From: JBPOFM01 sp051252455
GTDB taxonomy: Bacteria > Bacteroidota > Bacteroidia > Flavobacteriales > Flavobacteriaceae
Assembly (NCBI GenBank): GCA_051252455.1
Contig: JBPOFM010000007.1
Coordinates: 1-64,000 of the forward strand
Direction: 5' to 3'
Length of the DNA: 64,000 nucleotides
Shown here: positions 8,130 through 18,500 of the stretch, piece by piece
Numbering within the stretch: position 1 is the stretch's first letter
Layout of the letters: each line of letters opens with the position of its first letter
Position numbers and translations under genes: made by a program
The notes under the pieces: model-generated
Seen by the model: only the letters and a program-made list of their open reading frames with translations
Told to the model about the DNA's origin: nothing
The model's database searches: none

Positions 8130-11100
8130 ATGGCTAAAAGACAAGATAAAAATACAGTACAGAGATTTAATAAAATCTCTATTGGTTTGGCATCTCCAGA
8201 ATCTGTTTTGGCAGCATCTCGTGGTGAGGTTTTAAAACCAGAAACTATTAATTATCGAACACACAAACCAGAACGTGATGGTTTGTTCTGCGAGCGTATC
8301 TTCGGTCCTGTAAAGGATTTTGAATGTGCTTGTGGTAAATATAAAAGAATACGTTACAAAGGAATCGTATGTGACCGTTGTGGTGTTGAAGTAACTGAAA
8401 AGAAAGTACGTCGTGATAGAGTAGGACACATCAACTTGGTGGTTCCTGTTGCGCATATCTGGTATTTCCGTTCACTTCCAAATAAAATTGGATACCTTTT
8501 AGGATTACCTTCTAAAAAGTTGGATATGATTATTTACTACGAACGTTACGTAGTGATTCAACCAGGTAATGCAAAAAATGTTGATGGTGAGCCATTGGCA
8601 AAAATGGATTTCTTAACAGAAGAAGAATACTTGACTATTCTTGATTCTCTTCCACAAGAAAACCAGTATTTGGATGATCATGATCCAAATAAATTTGTGG
8701 CAAAAATGGGAGCAGAGTGTTTAATCGATTTGTTAGCGCGAATTGACCTAAACGATTTATCTTTCGAATTACGTCACAAAGCAAACACAGAAACTTCTAA
8801 ACAACGTAAGACTGAAGCGTTAAAACGTCTTCAAGTTGTTGAGGCATTCCGTGATTCAAACGCCAACCGTGAAAACCGTCCAGAATGGATGATCATGAAG
8901 GCTGTGCCAGTTATACCGCCGGAATTACGTCCATTGGTACCGTTGGATGGTGGTCGTTTTGCAACGTCTGATTTGAATGATTTATACCGTCGTGTGATTA
9001 TTCGTAACAATCGTCTGAAGCGTTTGGTTGAAATCAAAGCTCCTGAAGTGATTTTACGTAATGAGAAACGTATGTTGCAAGAATCTGTGGATTCATTATT
9101 TGACAACACACGTAAAGCATCTGCAGTAAAAACAGATTCTAACAGACCATTAAAATCATTGTCTGATTCCTTAAAAGGAAAACAAGGACGTTTCCGACAG
9201 AATTTACTTGGTAAGCGTGTGGATTATTCTGCACGTTCGGTCATCGTCGTTGGACCAGAATTAAAATTATTTGAATGTGGATTGCCTAAAAACATGGCAG
9301 CAGAACTTTACAAACCATTTATCATCAGAAAACTGATTGAAAGAGGTATTGTGAAAACTGTAAAATCTGCAAAGAAAATTATAGATAGAAAAGAGCCTGT
9401 AGTTTGGGATATTTTAGAGAATGTTTTAAAAGGACATCCAGTTCTTTTAAATCGTGCCCCTACATTACACAGACTTGGTATTCAAGCATTTCAACCAAAA
9501 TTGATTGAAGGAAAAGCGATCCAATTGCACCCACTCGTTTGTACTGCATTTAATGCGGATTTCGATGGTGACCAGATGGCAGTGCATTTACCTTTAGGAC
9601 CAGAGGCTATTTTGGAATCTCAACTTTTAATGTTAGCATCTCATAATATCTTGAATCCAGCAAATGGTTCACCAGTAACAGTACCTTCTCAAGACATGGT
9701 TCTTGGTCTTTACTATATGACCAAAGAACGTAAGTCAACTGACGAAGTAAAAGTGAAAGGTGAAGGTTTGACATTCTATTCTTTTGATGAAGTAAACATC
9801 GCTTACAATGAGAAGAAAGTTGAATTGAATGCTTCAATTAGAGTAAGAGCTTTAGATCTTAATGACGAAGGCAAATTAGCGTCAAGAATCATTGAAACGA
9901 CTGTTGGACGTGTATTGTTCAACGAGAAAGTTCCTGAAGCAGCTGGTTATATTAACCAAGTATTGACCAAAAAATCTTTAAGAGATATTATTGGTAATAT
10001 TTTGAAAGCGACGTCTGTTCCTGAAACAGCAGAATTCTTGGATGAGATCAAAGATTTAGGATATAAATTCGCATTCCAAGGTGGTTTGTCATTCAGTTTG
10101 GGTGATATCATTATCCCAGCTGAAAAACAAGGGATGATTGATGGCGCCAACAAAGAAGTGGATGGCATTATGGCCAACTACAATATGGGATTGATTACCA
10201 ACAACGAACGTTACAACCAAGTAATTGATATATGGACGTCTACGAATGCTGCCTTGACTGAATTGTCAATGAAACGTATCCGTGAAGACCAACAAGGATT
10301 CAACTCGGTGTATATGATGCTTGATTCTGGTGCGCGTGGTTCGAAAGAGCAGATTCGTCAGTTGACTGGTATGCGTGGATTGATGGCGAAGCCTAAAAAA
10401 TCTAACGCAGGTGGTGGAGAGATTATTGAAAATCCGATTCTTTCTAACTTTAAGGAAGGTCTTTCGATTTTGGAATACTTTATCTCTACTCACGGTGCTC
10501 GTAAAGGTCTTGCCGATACCGCACTTAAAACTGCCGATGCAGGTTACCTAACACGTCGTTTGGTAGATGTATCTCAAGATGTGATTATCTACAGTGAAGA
10601 CTGTGGAACATTGAGAGGTATTGAAGTCTCTGCATTGAAGAAAAATGAAGAGATTATTGAAACACTTCAAGATAGAATTGTTGGTAGAACATCTTTAAAC
10701 GATGTATACGACCCAATGACTGAAGAAGTGTTAGTAGAGGCAGGTGATCATATCCACGATCATATTGCAAAACGTATTGGAGAATCTGCTTTGGAGTCTA
10801 TCGAAGTGCGTTCTGCATTGACTTGTGAAGCTAAAAAAGGTATTTGTTCTAAATGTTACGGTCGCAATTTAGCGACTGGCAAAATGGTACAGCGAGGAGA
10901 AGCTGTTGGTGTTGTGGCTGCTCAATCTATTGGTGAGCCTGGTACACAGTTGACACTTCGTACCTTCCACGTTGGTGGTATTGCAGGTAACATTTCAGAG
11001 GAAAATAAATTAACCGTGAAGTTCAATGGTATTGCAGAAATTGAAGACCTTAAAGTCGTCAAAGGAACGGATAACCAAGGAAAAGCAGTAGATGTTGTGA

Positions 11101-12431
11101 TTTCGCGTACGTCTGAACTTAAATTAGTCGATGCTAAAACAGGTATTACTTTAAGTACCAATAATATTCCTTATGGATCATTCATTTATGTGAAACCAGG
11201 AGAGAAAGTTGCTAAAGGTGATGTCATCTGTTCTTGGGATCCATATAACGGTGTTATTATTTCGGAATTTGCTGGTAAAGTATCTTACGAAAACATCGAA
11301 CAAGGGGTCACTTACCAAGTTGAGATTGATGAGCAAACAGGTTTCCAAGAGAAAGTGATTTCTGAATCAAGAAACAAAAAATTGATTCCTACATTACATA
11401 TTGAGGATGCTAAAGGTAACACACTACGTTCTTACAACTTACCAGTTGGTGCCCACTTGATGATTGACAATGGTGAAAAGATTGGTATTGGTAAAGTATT
11501 GGTGAAGATTCCACGTAAGTCTGCTAAAACAGGAGATATTACAGGTGGTCTTCCACGTGTGACTGAATTATTCGAAGCACGTAACCCATCCAATCCAGCT
11601 GTAGTAAGTGAAATCGATGGTGTTGTTTCTTTCGGAAAAATCAAAAGAGGTAATCGTGAGATTATCATCGAGTCGAAGTTAGGTGAAGTGAAGAAATACT
11701 TGGTAAAACTATCGAATCAGATTCTTGTACAAGAAAATGATTACGTGAAAGCAGGTATGCCTCTATCAGACGGTTCAATTACGCCAGACGATATCTTGAA
11801 TATCAAAGGACCTTCAGCTGTTCAACAATATTTGGTAAACGAAGTACAGGAAGTATATCGTTTGCAAGGTGTGAAGATTAATGACAAACACTTCGAGGTC
11901 GTTGTCAGACAGATGATGCGTAAAGTGAAAGTTATTGATTCTGGAGATACGATTTTTCTTGAAGATCAATTAATTCATAAATCAGACTTTATCGAAGAAA
12001 ATGATAAAATCTTTGGAATGAAAGTCATTGAAGACGCAGGAGATTCTAAAACCTTGAAACCAGGTCAGATTGTAACTGCACGTCAATTGAGAGATGAAAA
12101 CTCTGTTGTGAGACGTGAAGACGGTAAATTGGCAACAGCAAGAGATGCAGAGCCAGCTACTGGAACACCAATCTTACAAGGTATTACAAGAGCATCGTTA
12201 CAGACCAAATCATTCATCTCTGCGGCATCGTTCCAAGAAACGACCAAAGTATTGAACGAGGCAGCTGTAAGTGCAAAAGTGGATGATCTTGAAGGCTTGA
12301 AAGAGAACGTTATCGTAGGACATAGAATTCCAGCTGGAACAGGTGTCAGACGTTACGAGCACATCATTGTGGGTTCTAAAGAGGAATTCAATGAAATGAT
12401 GAAAGCTAAAGAGGAATTTAATTATAACTAA
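8130..12431 (+). CDS. rpoC: DNA-directed RNA polymerase subunit beta'
   Basis: RpoC carries the catalytic magnesium site of RNA polymerase. The protein has 1433 residues, usual for the phylum. Features in order are the N-terminal zinc finger (CACGKYKRIRYKGIVCDRCG), the catalytic NADFDGDQMAVH motif, the bridge-helix/trigger-loop region (QSIGEPGTQLTLRTFH) and the second zinc site (CEAKKGICSKCYG). It is complete, with no sign of a split. Two hairpins follow the stop. Confidence 0.99.
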   Translation: MAKRQDKNTVQRFNKISIGLASPESVLAASRGEVLKPETINYRTHKPERDGLFCERIFGPVKDFECACGKYKRIRYKGIVCDRCGVEVTEKKVRRDRVGHINLVVPVAHIWYFRSLPNKIGYLLGLPSKKLDMIIYYERYVVIQPGNAKNVDGEPLAKMDFLTEEEYLTILDSLPQENQYLDDHDPNKFVAKMGAECLIDLLARIDLNDLSFELRHKANTETSKQRKTEALKRLQVVEAFRDSNANRENRPEWMIMKAVPVIPPELRPLVPLDGGRFATSDLNDLYRRVIIRNNRLKRLVEIKAPEVILRNEKRMLQESVDSLFDNTRKASAVKTDSNRPLKSLSDSLKGKQGRFRQNLLGKRVDYSARSVIVVGPELKLFECGLPKNMAAELYKPFIIRKLIERGIVKTVKSAKKIIDRKEPVVWDILENVLKGHPVLLNRAPTLHRLGIQAFQPKLIEGKAIQLHPLVCTAFNADFDGDQMAVHLPLGPEAILESQLLMLASHNILNPANGSPVTVPSQDMVLGLYYMTKERKSTDEVKVKGEGLTFYSFDEVNIAYNEKKVELNASIRVRALDLNDEGKLASRIIETTVGRVLFNEKVPEAAGYINQVLTKKSLRDIIGNILKATSVPETAEFLDEIKDLGYKFAFQGGLSFSLGDIIIPAEKQGMIDGANKEVDGIMANYNMGLITNNERYNQVIDIWTSTNAALTELSMKRIREDQQGFNSVYMMLDSGARGSKEQIRQLTGMRGLMAKPKKSNAGGGEIIENPILSNFKEGLSILEYFISTHGARKGLADTALKTADAGYLTRRLVDVSQDVIIYSEDCGTLRGIEVSALKKNEEIIETLQDRIVGRTSLNDVYDPMTEEVLVEAGDHIHDHIAKRIGESALESIEVRSALTCEAKKGICSKCYGRNLATGKMVQRGEAVGVVAAQSIGEPGTQLTLRTFHVGGIAGNISEENKLTVKFNGIAEIEDLKVVKGTDNQGKAVDVVISRTSELKLVDAKTGITLSTNNIPYGSFIYVKPGEKVAKGDVICSWDPYNGVIISEFAGKVSYENIEQGVTYQVEIDEQTGFQEKVISESRNKKLIPTLHIEDAKGNTLRSYNLPVGAHLMIDNGEKIGIGKVLVKIPRKSAKTGDITGGLPRVTELFEARNPSNPAVVSEIDGVVSFGKIKRGNREIIIESKLGEVKKYLVKLSNQILVQENDYVKAGMPLSDGSITPDDILNIKGPSAVQQYLVNEVQEVYRLQGVKINDKHFEVVVRQMMRKVKVIDSGDTIFLEDQLIHKSDFIEENDKIFGMKVIEDAGDSKTLKPGQIVTARQLRDENSVVRREDGKLATARDAEPATGTPILQGITRASLQTKSFISAASFQETTKVLNEAAVSAKVDDLEGLKENVIVGHRIPAGTGVRRYEHIIVGSKEEFNEMMKAKEEFNYN

Positions 12432-12437
12432 AAAGTC

Positions 12438-12457
12438 ATTCCCGCAAACGCGGGAAT
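12438..12457. repeat. REP-like palindrome after rpoC
   Basis: ATTCCCGC and GCGGGAAT pair around AAAC. The same kind of palindrome (ATTCCTGT-GAAA-GCAGGAAT) occurs at 50812-50831, so this looks like a dispersed intergenic repeat family rather than a gene-specific terminator. Confidence 0.65.
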
Positions 12458-12475
12458 CACAATAACCAAATGACG

Positions 12476-12506
12476 ATTCCCTTTTGATAACACATCGAAA
12501 GGGAAT
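12476..12506 (+). terminator. Probable rpoC terminator
   Basis: ATTCCCTTT pairs with AAAGGGAAT around a 13-base loop and is followed by TTCATTTTTTAT. It lies 45 bases after the rpoC stop and 24 bases before the next start, so the DUF3467 gene may be reached by read-through. Confidence 0.7.
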
Positions 12507-12529
12507 TTCATTTTTTATACTAAAACATT

Positions 12530-12847
12530 ATGAGTGATAAAAAGGAAGCTCCAAAACCAGGACAAATTAACATTGAATTGGATGAAAAAGTTGCGGAAGG
12601 AACTTATTCCAATTTGGCAATCATCAACCATTCTGTATCAGAATTTGTAGTTGATTTTGTGGCAATCATGCCAGGAACACCAAAAAGCAAAGTAAAATCA
12701 AGGATTATCCTAACGCCGCAACACGCCAAGCGTTTGTTGAAAGCATTGGGAGAAAACGTGAGTCGTTTTGAAAAAGCCCATGGTGAAATCAAGGATTACG
12801 AGCAACCACCGATTCCATTGAATTTCGGACCGACAGGTCAAGCATAA
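12530..12847 (+). CDS. DUF3467 family protein
   Basis: This is a small soluble protein of 105 residues of a conserved family (DUF3467) with no established function. Recognisable parts are the N-terminal PGQINIELDE, the central SNLAIINHSVSEFVVDF and the SRIILTPQHAKRLLKAL helix. It follows rpoC on the same strand. The oddity is its 3' end: the last 17 codons (YEQPPIPLNFGPTGQA plus stop) are repeated twice more downstream, as described separately. The family assignment is confident; its function is unknown. Confidence 0.9.
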   Translation: MSDKKEAPKPGQINIELDEKVAEGTYSNLAIINHSVSEFVVDFVAIMPGTPKSKVKSRIILTPQHAKRLLKALGENVSRFEKAHGEIKDYEQPPIPLNFGPTGQA

Positions 12848-13020
12848 ACGTTATTAGAATTGGAGGTTGCTCGAATTGTTTTTTACGAGCAGCCTCCGAT
12901 TCCACTGAATTTTGGTCCGACTGGTCAAGCATAAACTTCATTAGAATCGGCGGTTGCTCGAATTGTTTTAACGAGCAACCGCCGATTCCCTTGATTCTTG
13001 GCCCTACGGGTCAAGCTTAA
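12797..13020 (+). repeat. Threefold echo of the DUF3467 3' end with alternating inverted fragments
   Basis: Direct copies D1 (12797-12847, the real gene end), D2 (12884-12934) and D3 (12970-13020) are each 51 bases including the stop. D2 differs from D1 at six bases, all synonymous, and is in the same frame as the gene. D3 has three amino-acid changes and six synonymous codons and is shifted by one base. Each spacer holds an inverted 17-base fragment: I1 (12857-12873) pairs with 12886-12902 (two G-T pairs) and I2 (12944-12960) pairs perfectly with 12972-12988. Each inverted fragment can also pair with the copy upstream of it, so the hairpins compete. Confidence 0.92.
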
Positions 13021-13028
13021 AACTAAAA

Positions 13029-13058
13029 AATCCCTTTGAAACTCAATTCAAAGGGATT
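13029..13058. terminator. Strong terminator between DUF3467 (+) and 4Fe-4S gene (-)
   Basis: AATCCCTTTGAA and TTCAAAGGGATT form a perfect 12-pair stem with a six-base loop, followed by CTTTTTTT on the plus strand. It ends the rpoC/DUF3467 transcript and sits between convergent genes, so it may act in both directions. Confidence 0.9.
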
Positions 13059-13079
13059 CTTTTTTAAAACAAAGTTTAG

Positions 13080-13316
13080 TTAGGCTACTTCATTGTTTAT
13101 AGTATTATACGAAAATTTTAAAGCGCCCGAAGGACATTTCTTTACCTGTCGAATGATTTTAGACGTGTCTTCACCTTCGAGGTCAATCCAAGGTATTACA
13201 GAATGTCTAAAAACATTGGAGAGTTCTCTTGCACAACGCTCGGCGTTGACACAAACACATGGTTCGTAAGTCACAGTAATATCTCTATTACTGAACACAT
13301 TGTCAGTGGTTTCCAT
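13080..13316 (-). CDS. Divergent 4Fe-4S mono-cluster protein (YjdI-like)
   Basis: The 78-residue protein resembles the Fer4_19/YjdI family of single-cluster ferredoxin-like proteins. Four cysteines are present: C20, C22 and C28 in EPCVCVNAERC and C61 in VKKCPSGALKF. The latter is the typical CPxGAL motif. The redox partner is unknown. The upstream region on this strand carries three TCGATnAAA-type direct repeats (13348-13407). It is transcribed away from prfC, which starts at 15029 on the same strand, with a 123-base gap between prfC's stop and this start. Confidence 0.85.
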   Translation of the reverse strand: METTDNVFSNRDITVTYEPCVCVNAERCARELSNVFRHSVIPWIDLEGEDTSKIIRQVKKCPSGALKFSYNTINNEVA

Positions 13317-13347
13317 AAGTAGATTAATTTGGGGTCAATCTTTAATA

Positions 13348-13407
13348 CCGATTAAATGTAGTAAAAATTCGATTAAAAACAATTTAAAAACTATTTTTTC
13401 GATGAAA
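13348..13407 (-). repeat. Direct repeats TCGAT(T/G)AAA upstream of the 4Fe-4S gene
   Basis: On the plus strand CCGATTAAA (13348), TCGATTAAA (13369) and TCGATGAAA (13399) are spaced 21 and 30 bases. Read on the minus strand they are TTTCATCGA, TTTAATCGA and TTTAATCGG. The 21-base period matches nine-base direct repeats with 12-base spacers, the geometry used by LytTR-type regulators. The base sequence does not match the published LytTR consensus closely, so the regulator is unknown. Confidence 0.5.
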
Positions 13408-13439
13408 TGCGCGTTAATTTTTGAGGGATTCGCAATTTA

Positions 13440-15029
13440 TCATTTAAATTCCGACGTAAAGTGGAATATAATATTCGGATATTTTTGTTGTGTCATTTGT
13501 AATGAGAAAGAAGAATCTGCTAGAAATACTAATTGGTTTTGCTTGTCTTTCGCCAAATAACGTTGTTTGACCTTTAAGAAATCTTTGAACTCTTCACTCT
13601 TTGGATCTTTAGGTTCCACCCAACACGCTTTAAATACATTTAAATTTTCATAAGTGCATTTGGCGCCATATTCATGTTCCAATCGGTATTGAATCACTTC
13701 ATACTGTAAAGCACCAACCGTTCCAATGACTTTTCTGCCATTTAATTCCAATGTGAATAACTGTGCCACACCTTCATCCATCAATTGGTCAATACCTTTG
13801 TAGAGTTGTTTGGATTTCAACGGGTCGGCATTGTTGATATACCTAAAATGTTCTGGGGAGAAACTAGGAATACCCTTATAGTTGATGTTTTCTCCTTCTG
13901 TAAGGGTATCACCAATCTTAAAATTTCCTGTGTCATGTAAGCCTACTATATCGCCAGGATACGACACATCCACAATTTCTTTCTTTTCTGCGAAAAAGGC
14001 ATTCGGACTTGAAAATTTCATCTTCTTGTCATTACGGACATGGAGATAGGGTTTGTTTCGCTCAAATTTGCCAGACACGATTTTTATAAACGCCAGACGA
14101 TCGCGATGATTTGGATCCATATTCGCATGGATTTTGAACACAAATCCTGTAAATTCCTTTTCATCAGGCAACACCAAACGTTCCTCACTTTGTTTTGGCC
14201 TAGGTTTTGGAGCGATTTCCACAAAACAATCCAACAGTTCGCGAACTCCAAAATTATTCAAAGCTGACCCGAAAAACACAGGTTGCAATTGACCATCCAG
14301 ATAAGCCTGTCTATCAAATTCTGGGTAAATACCTTCTACCAATTCTATTTCTTCACGTAATGTTTTCGCCGCCTTATCGCCAATCAATTTATTAAGTTCG
14401 GGCGATTTTAAATCTGAAATCTCAATGGTTTCCTCAATATCTTTTCGGCTGTCACCACTAAAAAGGTTGATATTCTTTTCCCATAAATTATAAATCCCCT
14501 TAAAATCATAACCCATTCCGATAGGGAAACTTAAAGGCACCACTTTCAAACCTAATTTTTGTTCAATTTCATCTAGCAAATCAAAGGCATCCTTGCCTTC
14601 TCTATCCATTTTATTGATGAACACAATAATCGGAATTTTTCGCATTCGGCAAACTTCAACTAATTTTTCAGTCTGTTCCTCAACACCTTTTGCCACGTCA
14701 ATAACAACAATCACACTATCAACTGCAGTCAAGGTTCTAAAGGTATCTTCAGCGAAATCCTTGTGCCCAGGTGTATCAAGAATATTTACTTTGATGCCAT
14801 CATATTCAAACGCTAATACAGAAGTAGCCACTGAAATTCCACGTTGACGCTCTATTTCCATAAAGTCACTCGTAGCACCTTTCTTTATCTTATTGCTTTT
14901 AACTGCGCCAGCTTCCTGAATAGCCCCACCAAAAAGTAGCAACTTTTCTGTCAATGTAGTCTTTCCCGCATCGGGATGCGAAATGATTCCGAACGTTCTT
15001 CGTCTGTTGATTTCTTTAATAAAACTCAT
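13440..15029 (-). CDS. prfC: Peptide chain release factor 3
   Basis: RF3 is the GTPase that removes RF1/RF2 from the ribosome. From the ATG at 15029 the protein has 529 residues, the standard length. A TTG eight codons upstream (15053) also opens the frame but lies inside the promoter-like region. Motifs are the P-loop SHPDAGKTT, the switch region GATSDFMEIERQRGISV, DTPGHKDF (G3) and INKMDREG (G4). The C-terminal RF3-specific domain follows. The -7 match TATCTTTG lies 22 bases before the ATG. Confidence 0.96.
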   Translation of the reverse strand: MSFIKEINRRRTFGIISHPDAGKTTLTEKLLLFGGAIQEAGAVKSNKIKKGATSDFMEIERQRGISVATSVLAFEYDGIKVNILDTPGHKDFAEDTFRTLTAVDSVIVVIDVAKGVEEQTEKLVEVCRMRKIPIIVFINKMDREGKDAFDLLDEIEQKLGLKVVPLSFPIGMGYDFKGIYNLWEKNINLFSGDSRKDIEETIEISDLKSPELNKLIGDKAAKTLREEIELVEGIYPEFDRQAYLDGQLQPVFFGSALNNFGVRELLDCFVEIAPKPRPKQSEERLVLPDEKEFTGFVFKIHANMDPNHRDRLAFIKIVSGKFERNKPYLHVRNDKKMKFSSPNAFFAEKKEIVDVSYPGDIVGLHDTGNFKIGDTLTEGENINYKGIPSFSPEHFRYINNADPLKSKQLYKGIDQLMDEGVAQLFTLELNGRKVIGTVGALQYEVIQYRLEHEYGAKCTYENLNVFKACWVEPKDPKSEEFKDFLKVKQRYLAKDKQNQLVFLADSSFSLQMTQQKYPNIIFHFTSEFK

Positions 15030-15508
15030 AGATTGATTGCAAAATGAGTGCAAAGATACTACATATTAAAGACAATAAAAATGATTGTTACGACCGCTTT
15101 TTGTGTGTATTCCTCAAAAGTTTGCATATAAACAAGATGTTACTTTTTAAATAGAGGATAGTGTAATAACCATATTAAGAGTGAGAAACAGAGGAGTTTT
15201 GTTTATTTTAATGCATTTCATCGAATATTTTGATTATTTCAACGTATAATTCAAATTAATTTATAAATTCGCCCTAGTTAAATAATATAATGGTATCACG
15301 TAATTATTGTTATGTGACACATTATTAAGTCCAGCTTTAAATATTTTATTCTCCCCGTACAAAATATTTAACTAAAGCACAATGGATAATATAAAATAGG
15401 AGCCTTTGGCTCTGTATCCACGTATTGTGCTTTTTTAAAGCGCATTATCCCAAATTATTGGTTTAGTTGTGTCTGATTTAGATTTTTAATCACAAATCAT
15501 CATATGCT
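15030..15508. other. Intergenic region between prfC (-) and the adhesin (+)
   Basis: These 479 bases contain no convincing gene. They hold a prfC -7 element (TATCTTTG on the minus strand, 15051-15058), and a TTTCATCGA/TTTCAACGT direct repeat pair with 21-base period at 15216 and 15237. There is an imperfect palindrome near 15293-15320 (GTATCACGTAAT facing GTTATGTGACAC). A long hairpin at 15374-15433 has AAAGCACAAT pairing with ATTGTGCTTT plus an inner AGCC-TTT-GGCT, ending in six Ts. The hairpin sits 75 bases before the adhesin start and could be a leader terminator. Confidence 0.6.
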
Positions 15509-18500
15509 ATGGACAAATCTACCTACCCGTATCTAGCCAATGCTAGGCTATTTACAAGAAAAAAACTGATTCTTTTTTCATTCGCTGTCTCATTCGTACT
15601 GTTTTCTTGGAGCAGTAACATCTATGAAACATTGAGCAATTATTTCTTTGCACCTGTTGCGGTACCCTGCAATACAGATGTGCCTGTTCCTCTAACGAAT
15701 TTAAATTATACGAATCTAGACGTTACTTCAAACACTTTAGGACTCTGTATTTTAGGATGCGGCATTCAAAATAGTCAGAGAATAGTGGATGCTAACGAAG
15801 ATAATTTCGCTACGGTCAATACCTTATTAGGTTTAGGAGTAGTCCATAACATTAGAGTAACAGACAACACCGTTGGAGAATTTTATACTGCCGGTAATTA
15901 TGCAGGTTTTTTAATTAGAAATACATCGGTTCTACAGGCAGATTTGTTAAGCGCAATTGAGGTAAGAACTTATCTCGATGGGGACGATCAGGAAAGTCAC
16001 ACAGGAACCTCCTTGGCAGTAGTTAATACGACCTTGCTTGGTTCAGACCGTTATTATGTTGGTTTTTACACGAACGAAGATTTCGATGCCGTTCAAATTT
16101 CTATTTCGAGTCTCGCAGGTATTTTGTCTTCTACCAATATATTTCACGCCGTTACGGACAGTTTTTGTGAAGGACCAGCGTTAGAATGTAATACACCAAC
16201 ACCCTTGGCAAGACCAGAATTCCCAGCGTCCATTTCCGAGGAGCGTACTGGATTTGGTGGGCTTTTAGGGGTTGGAAGTATCACTGATGTCGATAATGCA
16301 GTCGATTCTGATAGTGATTCCTATGCTAATATCAATTTCACATTAGGCCTTTTGGCGACAGGAAATCTGGCCATTAAAGATGAGTTGACAGACTACGAGG
16401 CTAACACTTATGTAGGATTTGACATAGAAAATACTTCTGTGCTCAATTTGAATATTATTAATGGAACATCTATTAGAACTTATTTAAACGGAACACTACA
16501 AGAAACGAAAAGTGGAATTTCGGAATTGATATCTGTAGATAGTGGATTGTTACTAACTGGTACAGAGCGTTCACAAGTAGGATTCGTCACAACTTTACCA
16601 TTCGATGAAGTGCAATTAAGTATTCAACAGACGTTGTCACTTAATCTAGGAAGCACGCGCGTTTATGGATTGGTGTTGGAAGCATTTTGTGAAGGGAATC
16701 TGGAATGTAATTCTACGGTTTTGAGTAATCCGTCACAACCTGTTATTATAAATAACACTCGTACAGGAGTGGATGGTATTGCCTGCGTAGGTTGTGAAGT
16801 TGATAATGCAACAAATGTTATCAGTGAAAGTAATTCTGATTTTGCCATGATTAATGTCGTAGCTGGCGTGGCGAGTACAGCATCCATTTCAGTCGAAAAC
16901 GCCTTATCTACATTTCCTGCCGGTAGTTCAGCTGGTTTCATTATCAGGGATACGAATGATTTGTTACAGGTCGATTTATTGAGTTCGTTGACAATTACCA
17001 CCTATTTAGATGATGCTGTTCAAGAGACACAAACCGCTGGAGACTTGATTGGCTTACAAGCATTAGGGTTGATTAACATCACACCCACCGATTCAAATTC
17101 GTTCTATTTAGTGGGTTTTGAAACGACTTTAGAATATGATGAAATTAGATTGACAGTTGCTGGACTTGTTGGCGTCATCAACAGTCTTGAAGTCTACGGA
17201 AGTTATGTAGATCATTCAATTAAAATTGATGGAACTGTTATCAACGAATTGACGGCAGATGCTTCAGACGGAAGTATTTCAGTTTCGGTGTCAGGCGGCA
17301 CGCCTCCTTACGAATATATATGGAGTCCAGGAGGACAAATTACAAGTTCTATTGATAATCTTGCACCTGGAGCTTATTCTGTGACAGTCACGGATGCGAA
17401 TGGTTGTGAGGCAACGGAAGAATTTATTGTTTATACGGACGGACCGCAAAACCCAATCCCTTGTAATACAGATGAGCCTTTCGCAATCACAGCTTTAGAC
17501 ATTACTGATTTAACGGTCTCTACAAATACCACCGGATTATGTGTGTTGGGTTGTGGTATTTCCAATGAAGATAATATCATTGATTCAGATGAATCCAATT
17601 ATGCGACCGTATCAACAGTGATAGGTGTTGGTGTCAATCACTCATTGACAGTTGCTGACGAAACAAATGCTGAATTTTTCACAGCAGGCGGTTATGCAGG
17701 TTTCCTAATTGAAAATACATCAATCCTTCAAGCCGATTTATTAAATGCCATCACAGTAAGAACCTTATTAGATGGGGATATACAAGAAACAAATTCAGGA
17801 GCAACTTTGGCAGTCGTCAACACGTCATTATTAGGGACAAGTCAATATTACGTAGGATTTTATACAACCGCAAATTACGATGCCATTCAAATAACAATCT
17901 CAAGTTTAGCAGGTGTGTTGTCCACTACTAATGTATACCATGCTGTGACCAACAGTTTTTGTGTGGGTCCAGATTTAGAATGTAACACGCCAACACCTTT
18001 GGCAAAACCAGCTTTCCCTGCAAGAATTGTAGATGAACATACAGGTTTTGGTGGTGTATTGGGTGTAGGAAGTATCACAGATGCAAGCAATGCCGTTGAT
18101 TCGAATAGCAATTCTTACGCAAGTATTGATTTTATATTAGGCGTTTTGACAACGGGTAATTTGGCCATCAAAGATGAATTGACTGATTATGAAGCTAACA
18201 CCTACGTAGGATTTGACATAGAAAATTCATCCGTTTTGGATTTGGATATAATTGGTGCTGTCACTATCAAAACCTATTTAAACGGAACCTTACAGGAAAC
18301 GAAAAGTGGAATTTCAGAATTGATATCTGTGGATAGTGGGTTGTTGTTGACTGGTACAGAACGTTCTCAAGTAGGATTCGTCACAACTCTACCATTCGAT
18401 GAAGTTCAATTGAGCATTCAACAAACAGTGGGGCTTAATTTAGGAACCACACGCATATTTGGATTGGTGCTAGAAGCATTTTGCGAAGGAGAATTGGATT

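Noticed and set aside
15030..15053. Longer prfC start (TTG at 15053)
   Set aside because: It lies within the -7 element TATCTTTG; the ATG at 15029 gives the standard RF3 length.
16663..17001. Antisense frames of more than 100 codons in the adhesin (also at 18418-18753 and 19228-19548)
   Set aside because: They recur because the adhesin repeats recur; their translation mirrors the same sense segments and has no independent start region.
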